From: Limnomonas spitsbergensis
Taxonomy: Eukaryota; Chlorophyta; Chlorophyceae; Chlamydomonadales
Direction of reading: 5' to 3'
Assembly: GCA_037349105.1 (NCBI GenBank)
Contig: JAYJMM010000036.1
Span: 4,624,001-4,688,000 of the forward strand
Length of the DNA: 64,000 nt
The notes beneath the pieces are model-generated. The model saw nothing but the letters and a program-made list of their open reading frames with translations, did no database searches and was not told where the DNA came from. Position numbers and translations under genes: made by a program. Within the stretch, counting starts at the first letter, position 1. Each line of letters begins with the position of its first letter. Positions 57,401 to 64,000 of this stretch are shown here, piece after piece.

Positions 57401-60400
57401 GGGGGATAACAGGATGGGAGAGGTGGGTGGGGGCGGAGTGAGTGTGAGGCGGTATGGGGGGATAACAGGATGGGAGAGGTGGGTGGGGGCGGGGGCGGGG
57501 GCGGAGTCAGAGAATGTGTGTGAGGGTTTGGTGGGGTGGGGCAGTGGGGGACGGGGCGAGAGCGTGTTTGTGTGAGTGGACGGGGGTGGAGGAGTGAGAG
57601 CGTGGGATAGGGGCGGGTAGGGTGTGAATGTTGGGCAGGCCGGCGGGTTGGGAGGATGGGGTGTGGTCGGTGTGAGAGCCGGTTGGGAGCAAGGGTGGCA
57701 GGCACGGTGATTATGTGAGATTGGGGAGATGCTCACCTCCCGAGAGTTTTGTGAGTTGAGCATGTTTGATATTCGCTTGAACTTTATGTGCACCTTCAAC
57801 TCCAGGTGTGGAAGCGTGAGCCCTAGACCCGAAACACCTGCAACCCTGGACAAGTTGGGGAGCCTGAACCCTTAACCCTAAACCCTTCAGCACCGTGATG
57901 GGTCTGCATTAATTCTGAACCCGAAACACCTTGAACCCCAGAAACGTATCAAAACCCTTAACCCAAACCCTAAACCCAAAACCCAAACCCTAAACCCTCT
58001 CAACCCCATAGATCCCAGGTGGGTTAGCCTAGTGTAAGAGGCTCAGGTGCTGGGAGTGAGCAAGGCCAGTTTGTTTTACAAACAAGCTCGAAACAAGAAC
58101 CCCTACATTTGGTATTCGGATTGTGATTTCTGTCTAAGTAAGCCCTAATCCTTGCACCAAACCCTAAAAGCAAGATGCTGCACCATCACTCCCTACCCGT
58201 TCCCGCTTCTGACAATGCCACAGTGCCACTGTCCCCGCCTACGCCCGCACACCGCTGACTCCCCAATTGCATCGCTTACATACGTAAAATCACATTACCG
58301 TATCTTCAAAACGTGTCCACAGTCATCTACATTATTCCAATATTCATGGGTTCAAGATGTTGCCATACCGGTACTTCCAAACTGCAATATGGACACTAGG
58401 GCTACTTTACTTGTGTCCCCCCACCTACATGATGCAGCCTTTTGCCGCAAAGGCCATTTTTTGTTGTTGGATACCATGCTTCAGGATGAGCCGTAGCAAG
58501 CTCAAGAACCAAGCACTGCCCCCCTGTCTGCTCCCACCCTTACCTGCAGGATGCAGCTCTTGGCCTCCGGAGTGAGCAGGAATGGAACTTGACACAAGGA
58601 GACAGGCGGCACGCCCCCTGAAGAAACCTTATGGGGGCGGGGCAAGGATTGGGGCAGGGGGGGAGCGCAGGGTTAAGGATAACGGGGCTTTCAGACTTGA
58701 GGGCCGAGGGTTCCGGACATTGGCGGCAGGTTCTGGAATGCGGGTGGGGTGGGAGAGGCACAAGCTTTGGAACACGTCGATTCAGGTTTTGGGACACATT
58801 TCTCTGGGGCTCAGTGCTCTGGGGCGCTGCTCGGGAGATCAGGCGGTAGGGCTGCGTTCAAAGGGAGGGCTTGAACATAAACCTAGAGTAAATACCAAAC
58901 ATGAGCCCCTCCCTCCTCGTAAGGACCAGGGCATTTGCAAAATGATGTACACATGAAACGGCTGCAGTGCTGAAGACCTAAACCCATTATATCAAGTAAA
59001 CCCTAAACCCCAGTGTCCTTATGTCCTCTCTCGCTTTGTATGGACTCCAGAAGAAGATCCCTGGACCCATGGCATCAATCAGACCTGATCCCTATTCCCT
59101 TTGTATGAACCCTGGTGTGAACCCCACCTGATGGGGTCTGCCACTGTTCTTCAATTCGGCAAACATCTGCAAGCATGCACAGGGAGACACGTCAGGCACC
59201 CAGCCACCCAGATCCATATCCATATATAGATCTAGATCTGGCACATCCAAATCAAACACCGTGATCCATCGCATGACCTTCTCTACATTCAAATCAACGT
59301 TCAAAACCTTGGCACATTCAAAGATCTAGATCCCAAAGATCTCAAGCCACATGTCTCACACATACATCCACCCTTCCTAACAAAAAGAGGCAGTGGACGA
59401 TATGCGTTACGGCAGAGGCACAGCCCATGGCAGGTGTCCCTGGAGTAGGTAGCCCTGCTGCTTAGCCCCATCGGCCCAGTAATGACAACCTCACCTTTCC
59501 CACATGTATCCCCAGTATACAGCCCCTCCATATAGACCCCCCTCCCCCCCTCCCATGCATCCTCCCCCAACACACCCTCTCCATCTATGCATCCATCCCT
59601 ACGCCTCCCATCTCCCCCGTAAATGCGAATCCCCTAGCATGCCCCCCCCCCCCTACCCCCCCCCCCCTTGTATAACCCCTAATGTGCCGCCCCCTACCCT
59701 TTATACCTCCCGTCCATGCATTACTCCTAGCATGCCCCCCCCCCCCTACCTCCCCCCCCATGTATAACCCCTAATGTGCCCCCCCCCCCTCCATGCAATA
59801 CTCCTACCCCCCCCCCTTATGCACCACCAATCCCCTCACCATGTACTCCTCCTTGAGGTTGGCGGACTCGCTAATGGCGATGTTGTGGAACTCCGACAAT
59901 GGCACCGGAGCTCCAAGGTACTCATTAACATCAAACAACAGATCCATGACCTGATAGGACAGGGAAGAGGAAACATTGGGGTGGGGGGGGTGTCACAGAA
60001 CCTGACAATTTCAACAAAGCTGAAAATAGGGCGGCAGGATTGAAAATACTGGAGCCCCCTCTTGCTCAGAAAATCAAACAGCAGGTCCATGACCTGATAT
60101 GACAGGGAAGAGGAAACATTGGGGTGGGGGGGTGTCACAGAACCTAACGATTTCAACAAAGCTGAATAGAGGGGGGATTGTCACAAGGCCTGATGACAGG
60201 GATCTGGGGTAAGGGGGGGGGGAGGTGGACCTGAAGATATGATTTCAACAAGGCTGAACAGCCGGGGACGGGGTTCACCCCCTTGAGCTCATTGACATCA
60301 AACACCATGTGCGTGACCTGGAGTGGGTGATCGAGTTTAGGAGACAAAAATCAGGGTTTTGGAGTGATGTACGGGTGACGGTATTATTACGGGGAGTTGA

Positions 60401-63400
60401 GAGGATAGGGTTCATAAGGAAAAGGGACAAAGGGACAGGGTGAAGGGGATGTTGTACAGGTAAGGGTGCTTTTAACGGGAATTTGAAGGGTGGGAAAGGA
60501 TTCAGTGCATGGTTTTAGGGTATACGTTGTGCATAGAGCCATTGACTCGCTCCCTGCATGGCGCACTTCCGTAACTTCAGGTTCGATCCATACCATATTC
60601 TGGTTGCTCAGGGCGCACCAATGTTTCTTTTTCCGGCTACAAGTTCAACTTCGGCAGGCCAACCAGCGGCCCCTGAGGGCCCAATTGGAACCAAACCTGG
60701 ACCGGCCTTCCACCGGTAACCGAAGCGGCAAGGCTGGCCACAAATGGGGTCTCAAGCCAGCAGCCGGTGTGTAGCTGACATGTAGCTGAATCACGAAAAA
60801 AGAAACGCTGAGGCGCACCTGGACGGCACGCATGGCCTCTTCTCTTCTCGTGCTCATGACCTGTGAGTTATGGTTTAGATAGGGTGTGTGGTGTGGGGTT
60901 TAGGATGTACATTTCAGGGATCACGATCGAGGGTTTGGGGCAAAGGGTTTGGGGCAAAGGGTTTGGGGCAAAGGGCCTGCGAGCTTATGATACCTTTGTA
61001 TTCGGCTTTTGACAGTATCAAAAGGAATGGATTTCACCATACCCCTTATAAACAATTACCCTGGGGATTTCCCAATTGTTTTCATCCACTTTTCTCAGCA
61101 TCGTCAGCATTTAGTGCTATGCGCAACACCGCAAGGTTCCACATGTTGCGCGCAAAGCATTGATCGATGCCGGCATCGCATGGGATCCACACGCGCATGG
61201 TAAAAACTTGAGAGGGATCAAGCGGTGCAAAACCAGAACCATACGCCGAGTACGTTGCATGGCACATAACACCATGCACTTATATGTGCGCCATGCATGC
61301 ATGACGCAAGCCCCACTGCGGCAAAGTAAGGCACTCGCAGGGATCGCATTACAGGTTGCTGCGTCTGCCGTGAGGCTGTGTTTCTGTAGTAGCCGAGCAG
61401 TGGCTAATGGCAACCAGTGGCAACCAGGGTCAGTGGCCGAGCAGTGGCCAAAGGCAACCAGGGTCAGTCAAGCGTAAGTTGGATTGGCGATGCCAGCTTA
61501 TTAGCCACTTGCCAAAAGAATTCGGATCGCCAAAGACACGTGCCCACAATCACACTTTTGGCACCGTTGGCTGCCAGAAGAGGAAGGCACACATCCACAC
61601 TTCCCTTTAACCTTGAAAGGCCATGCCGGCAATGTAGCCCGACATGTGATGCACCACCCGGTCGGCACAAAACATTCCCACACATCCAAACTTGTGCTCA
61701 TACCTGAGATGCCATTCCGGTTAGGTAGCGCTGCATAGGTCGCACCACACGGCCGCCAAACACCTCCTTTGGCAGTCGGCCCAGCCACAAGGCCACCAAC
61801 TGCAAGCATAGAGAGGTTCAGGGTTCAGGGTTCAGGGTTAAGAGCCTAGGGTTCAGGGTCCAGGGTTCAGAGACTAGGGTTCAGGGTTCAGGGTCTAGGG
61901 TTTATGGTTCAGGACCTAGGGTTCAGGGTTCAGGGTTCAGAGCCTAGAGTTCAGGGTTCAGGGCCTATGGTTTAGGGTTCATGGCCTAGGGTTCAGGGTT
62001 CAGAGCCTAGGGTTCAGGGTGTAGGTTTCAGGGTCTAGGGTTCAGGGTCTAGGGTTCAGGGTTCAGGGCCTAGGGTTCAGGGTTTAGGGTTAAGGCCACC
62101 AGCAGCCAGGCCACTATCTTTGGGTACCGAGGGCACGCTCAAGGGTGGGATGGGGTGTGATAAGGGAGTTGCAGGTCCGTATCCTTTTGAGTGGTTTAAG
62201 ATGTGTCTTTAAAACATGTGTCGTTAACATGTGTCCTGGACATGAGTCGTTAAGGAGAGAGGGAGTGTATAATGCCACAACATATACGCGGGAGGGGGGA
62301 TGCTCACTGCCGATGGTGTCTTTTGCTTGCTGAGGTCCCCTCTGCTGCAATAAGATTCCGCTGATACCTGTATATATTTTCTGCGGTACCGACCATGCCC
62401 TCTTAGCTGTGGATACATGGGTGGATGGGTGGGTGGGTGGGTGGGAGGGGGGCGGGAGGGCGGACATGCAAACCTGCCTTTATCTGCTTTAATAAGTGAG
62501 TGGTGACAAAATACGACAATGGCAAAATGAAAAAATATTCAGCCGCCACGGGCTTACATCCCGCTCTTGCCACTAGCAACAGCCAGACTTTCTAGACGCC
62601 AGAATCACAATTATCTCCGTTCACGTTGAAGCCTGTTCCCCTTTCCATCCACATCCAGTGTCAATTTTCATAGAAACACGCGGTTTTAGCTTTCAATAGC
62701 ATCATCAATCACACCACCACCAGACGGATCATGGTAACCAGGGTTTAGGGTCAAGGATTTAGGGTTAGGGGTTTCGAGACTTGGGTTTTGGGTTAAGGAT
62801 TTAGGGTTCAGGGTTTCGGGACTTGGGTTAAGGGTTCAGGATTTAGGGTTCAGGGTTTTGGGACTTGGGTTTAGGGTTAAGGATTTAGGGTTTAGGGTTT
62901 AGGGTTTAGGGACTTAAGTTAAGGGTTTAGGAACTTGGGTTTCGGGTTTTAGGTTTAGGGTTTTGCCTTTCAGTAGCATCAGCAACACACTACCACCTGA
63001 TGCCTCATCGTAACCATGATAATTTCCCACCAAAAATAAACTGTCTTTCAAGTGTGGAGCGTGCAGGGGCATCATCATCCACACATCCACCAGATGCATC
63101 ACCAAAACCTTTAACTTCAAATCATTATGAATCACGTCCGCACACAAAATTGTTGATCTGGTGTGCGTGGAGACTGGAGAGCATTGTCAGCCAAACCGCC
63201 ACCAGATGATTCATCAAAACCGCTACCTTTTAAATCATTTGAATCGTTTGCTCACACACAATTTTGTTAATCTGGTGTGCGTGGAGACTGGAGGGGCATT
63301 GCCAGCCAAACCGCCACCAGACGAGTCATCAAAACACCGTAACCTCCAAACGCTGTTGAATTTTTCCACACAACATTTGTTTACCTGTTGTGCGTGCAGG

Positions 63401-63982
63401 GGCATCATCAGCCAGACCGATATCAGGTGAGTCATCAATGCCGTACCGATCGCCATCTGCTCGCCGTTCAGGGGGTTCTGCGTCGTTTTCAAAGAGGGGG
63501 GGGGCACAATTTGAATGTAAGGTTTAGAATCAAGCCAGGATTTGAATGTGTCACAGACCTCCAGCACATGCCGAGCTCGTCGCTGAAATATTAGTTTTTC
63601 CTCAGACGAATGTATGGGGCTATTTTCGTTTGTGTTCATCAATTACATTTAAAATTTGAATCCAGGGAAGTTGGAAGCTCTGAGTGTACCAGGTATGTCC
63701 AGACTCCAGACTCCACCTTGAGAGGGCAGCCACTAGATGACCCCACACACCACAGATCTCCATCCCCCAAACACACATACCGGTACCCAAAGACACATAT
63801 CCAGATCTCAATATTCGATCCAGATCAACATATAGATTTAGATCTATAGATCACCAGGAAGAGAACCAGCATGAGGGGCATCAGCCACTCCAGCTGCGAG
63901 GTGACGCTGTTGCTCGTGCTCCCCTCGGATGCCCTCGCAGCTGCCCACCTACGCAGTTGAGAGGGCTCGGGCCATTGAACAA
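42490..63982 (-). CDS. UBE3A-like HECT E3 ubiquitin ligase, 5' end beyond the window
   Basis: Minus-strand exons, 5' to 3': 63982-63855, 63477-63385, 61799-61704, 60860-60819, 59950-59840, 59166-59128, 58587-58544, 57799-57737, 57024-56952, 55570-55488, 54956-54858, 53700-53593, 53312-53250, 51851-51724, 49459-49279, 46571-46467, 44873-44715, 42633-42490 (TAG). Together they give about 586 aa. Landmarks: [10 protein letters not shown] and MQRYLTGM before the HECT domain, then [113 protein letters not shown] and [16 protein letters not shown]. The catalytic Cys codon is 42589-42591. HECT ligases take ubiquitin on this Cys and pass it to substrates. All phases agree from 57799 to the stop. One junction (59128 to 58587) is off by one base. 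The two most 5' exons are tentative. Confidence 0.88.
42838..42905 (-). repeat. Echo of the HECT last-exon acceptor edge
   Basis: On the minus strand cccttgcag|cgcggtgtgc cagacactgac mirrors the true start cttgtag|cgtggcggac cagacactgac at 42633, about 245 bp upstream in the gene sense. Confidence 0.75.
43635..43850. repeat. CTAGATCC-type repeat in the last HECT intron
   Basis: About 12 units like ataccctatacctagatcct, 18-25 bp each. A similar word (cctagatccaacccc) dominates 16900-17160, far from this gene. Confidence 0.8.
44240..44714 (-). repeat. Echo array of the HECT exon 44873-44715 donor edge, exact 111-bp period
   Basis: Donor words (tcacctgtat on the plus strand) lie at 44379, 44490, 44601 and at the functional 44712, exactly 111 bp apart, plus a diverged copy near 44243. 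Each keeps the [10 protein letters not shown] end of the exon, the GT donor and intron sequence with tttatgtacatatctagctc. Confidence 0.93.
44925..46260 (-). repeat. Echo array of the same HECT exon, acceptor edge, about 9 copies
   Basis: Copies of ctacag|tacgacggaggttac through VIRDLWS and about 50 bp of intron with GT runs occur from about 44930 to 46260, spaced roughly 115-165 bp. The functional exon therefore lies between a donor-edge array on one side and this acceptor-edge array on the other. Confidence 0.9.
46625..46665 (-). repeat. Echo of HECT exon 46571-46467, acceptor region
   Basis: ctgaacaggctcagggccag and gccacccaaagg repeat the true exon text (ctgaacaggctcagggccag, gccgccacata) about 100 bp upstream in the gene sense. 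Confidence 0.75.
46995..47205 (-). repeat. Echo copies of HECT exon 49459-49279 donor edge, separated by an insertion
   Basis: Three degenerate units (ggaagacgtc or ggaagctgtc, then gatttagggtttccgctc, then ggaacccacc or aaacccacc) match the donor side of the exon at 49250-49300 (ccgctccgtaacccacctga tggaagccgtg). They now lie 2 kb away, beyond the mobile element at 47207-49236. Confidence 0.7.
47254..48054 (+). pseudogene. Retropepsin-like (aspartic protease) protein remnant
   Basis: A 266-codon frame. The basic, Ser-rich N-terminal part lacks a visible zinc knuckle. At about residues 189-196 the motif ALMDTACS resembles the active-site loop of retroviral-type aspartic proteases (D-T/S-G/A), followed by [19 protein letters not shown], as in the typical post-loop helix. 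Beyond about 47960 the likely continuation is in another frame (47969-48280, [14 protein letters not shown]), so one frameshift has probably broken it. The source is a mobile element and no host role is implied. Confidence 0.5.
48277..49227 (-). CDS. OTU-like cysteine protease domain protein of a mobile element
   Basis: An uninterrupted frame of 316 codons on the minus strand. The N-terminal half shows the OTU pattern: [10 protein letters not shown] with the Asp-x-Cys site (Cys24), then [16 protein letters not shown] near residues 100-115 in the place of the W-G-x2-x-E/T-L-x-A-L segment, and AGHFELMLP with His160 as the candidate catalytic His. OTU enzymes cleave ubiquitin chains, and OTU-like domains also occur in large mobile elements and viruses. 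The C-terminal half (170-316) has no recognised domain. The frame is intact while the facing plus-strand ORF is broken. It sits inside an intron of a ubiquitin ligase, which may be coincidence. Confidence 0.65.
   Translation of the reverse strand: MVLQQSGKLQIISGPHFFFSEGDCYFDSLAHLSGIPTSMLRGLGVQTFRQALSQGRQDAVRSLTTLIYQQVHGTDSRHKLCDWARRMATPCDGNTGEGLWADGVITHWTAMALQITVHQHQLSESDGERSIVSQLLGVQPTNDAAPALHVWFSGNTLAGHFELMLPLAASRKPTSTLPPNSLTALRDRCLNEASGLPDDKTILQAFVLLMQTWDDFLRDIGDCTSKTIRFMFPCIQGPVLPDSITSIIVRAKRIVQYVQLRHGPARNDELNHLMRLSFPDQDATMGQDNTFNINAAPPTHVTVFDPPRCAIKGRTI
50830..50962. repeat. 41-bp tandem repeat, three copies
   Basis: Units with gaactcatgcttaaagagct and agattaaggtctaacgaaaa, nearly identical. 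Nearby, agttgtgttacactagtaac recurs at 50620-50730. Confidence 0.9.
51905..52022 (-). repeat. Decayed echo of HECT exon 51851-51724
   Basis: On the minus strand gggcagcgcccgtcctaatc agatctgcc follows the true exon (ggcagcgcccgtccctacca gatctggcg) and has an in-frame stop, so it is non-coding. Confidence 0.7.
52500..53125. repeat. 36-bp tandem array, about 17 copies
   Basis: Units are composed of ggttccctcggagtgtggct and tcatggtttatgtcag. Because 36 is divisible by three and the unit lacks stops in several frames, long ORFs appear on both strands, with 12-residue periodicity. It lies in the HECT intron between 53250 and 51851. Confidence 0.95.
53755..53805 (-). repeat. Echo of HECT exon 53700-53593 acceptor edge
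   Basis: On the minus strand ctag|attgcatcaatattccgg repeats gaag|attgcagaaatattccgg, about 90 bp upstream in the gene sense. A run of 12 G separates them. Confidence 0.75.
55160..55487 (-). repeat. Echo array of HECT exon 55570-55488 donor edge, three extra copies
   Basis: Plus-strand words cacctgcggcctgctg and gcaggctgtc with gacccagagttttgatct recur at about 55187, 55279, 55381 and in the functional copy at 55486. Each has the exon end ([15 protein letters not shown]) and a GT donor. Runs of aattcgaattc lie between them. Confidence 0.9.
55571..56080 (-). repeat. Echo array of HECT exon 55570-55488 acceptor edge
   Basis: The acceptor text (gtgggccaccatgcctatgg aggcagggcc on the plus strand) recurs near 55665 and 55780, and in part near 56060. 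The first steps are about 113 bp. Together with the array on the other side, exon edges are duplicated outwards in both directions. Confidence 0.88.
56690..56960. repeat. CCCTAAACCC-like interstitial telomeric tract
   Basis: About ten degenerate units such as aacccttccaggggctgaac and ccctaaacccttccag end at the donor of exon 57024-56952. Similar tracts are at 46425-46470 and 57865-58015. Confidence 0.75.
57155..57540. repeat. G-rich tract with quadruplex potential and a 66-bp repeat
   Basis: Many runs of 4-5 G, one run of about 18 G (57229-57249), and a repeated block (gcggagtgagtgtgaggtgg; tatggggggataacaggatg) at 57375-57490. On the gene strand it is C-rich, and lies 130 bp or more before the exon 57024 acceptor. 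Confidence 0.8.
59635..59830. repeat. C-run repeat next to exon 59950-59840
   Basis: Runs of 7-11 C alternate with tgtataacccctaatgtgcc and tccatgcattactcctagc, about three units. Confidence 0.75.
60055..60330 (-). repeat. Two echoes of HECT exon 59950-59840 acceptor edge
   Basis: tcaaacagcaggtccatgac ctgatatgacaggg at 60066-60100 and tcaaacaccatgtgcgtgac ctgga at 60297-60321 repeat the functional tcaaacaacagatccatgac ctgatag. The outer copy still reads VFDVNEL on the minus strand. The intervening ggaagaggaaacattggggt is duplicated too. Confidence 0.85.
61618..61685 (-). repeat. Decayed echo of HECT exon 61799-61704
   Basis: On the minus strand the copy reads roughly [18 protein letters not shown] against the true [18 protein letters not shown], about 95 bp downstream in the gene sense. 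Confidence 0.6.
61805..62095. repeat. gggttcagggtctag tract (telomere-like, drifted)
   Basis: About 25 units of gggttca, gggtcta or gggttta, with cctagggttcag blocks. It lies directly upstream (gene sense) of the exon 61799 acceptor. Confidence 0.85.
62735..62965. repeat. TTTAGGG-rich interstitial telomeric tract
   Basis: Units gggtttagggtt, ggatttagggttcagg and ggacttgggttaaggg. At 62885-62910 several perfect TTTAGGG units stand in a row. It lies in the HECT intron before exon 61799. Confidence 0.85.
63055..63335 (-). repeat. Three echoes of HECT exon 63477-63385 donor edge
   Basis: Plus-strand blocks ctggtgtgcgtggagactgg, ggcattgccagccaaaccgc and caccagatgattcatcaaaa recur at about 63057, 63160 and 63273, against the functional ctgttgtgcgtgcaggggca with tcatcagccagacc at 63386. 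The outermost still reads [11 protein letters not shown] for the true [11 protein letters not shown]. Confidence 0.85.
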
Positions 63983-64000
63983 CTGCAAAAGGAATAAGAC

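Overview
The window is nuclear DNA of a eukaryote with intron-dense genes, GT-AG introns, very short exons (down to 8 coding bases) and introns full of tandem repeats. Five conserved eukaryotic genes could be modelled by hand from exon homology and reading-phase agreement. A MAK/ICK-type ciliary kinase, an SR45/RNPS1-type splicing factor, a UBE3A-like HECT ligase and many interstitial CCCTAAA/TTTAGGG-like tracts together suggest a flagellated green alga. A prasinophyte with a large genome (Pyramimonadales type) is my best guess, but nothing here proves it. No rRNA, tRNA, CRISPR or prokaryotic operon was found.

Layout, left to right. 17-1927 (minus): a low-complexity Ala/Ser-rich protein with five spaced xWLNPxx motifs. 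1928-6876: mostly intergenic, with one weak ORF region and an 85-bp foldback element. 6877-16512 (plus): a complete MAK/ICK-type kinase, 7 exons, 591 aa. 16513-21307: intergenic, with GGATCC-rich repeats and copies of a dispersed repeat. 21308-21868 (minus): proteasome maturation factor UMP1/POMP, 2 exons, 129 aa. 23084-29205 (plus): a class-IV/bacterial-like histone deacetylase, 9 exons, 348 aa. 31196-37455 (minus): an SR45/RNPS1-like RS-RRM-RS protein with a hAT-like element in an intron. 42490 to beyond the right edge (minus): a UBE3A-like HECT E3 ligase with at least 18 exons, whose introns hold a mobile element coding for an OTU-type protease and a retropepsin-like protein.

The main discovery is structural. 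About half of the recognisable exons are accompanied, in the adjacent intron, by one to fifteen tandem copies of their own 5' or 3' edge, including the splice site and flanking intron. I call these exon-edge echoes. They occur in four unrelated genes, often with a period of about 110-145 bp, and run from nearly intact to badly decayed. Some exons (HECT exons at 44715-44873 and 55488-55570) have a 5'-edge array on one side and a 3'-edge array on the other. The HECT stop-codon exon has become a satellite of about 15 units with alternating unit types. Two mobile elements have landed inside such arrays. Several functional introns share short direct repeats containing AGGT across their two splice sites, the expected trace of intron birth by tandem duplication.

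The genes do not form a pathway. Three act in nuclear gene expression or proteostasis (deacetylase, SR protein, HECT ligase), one in proteasome assembly and one in cilium control.
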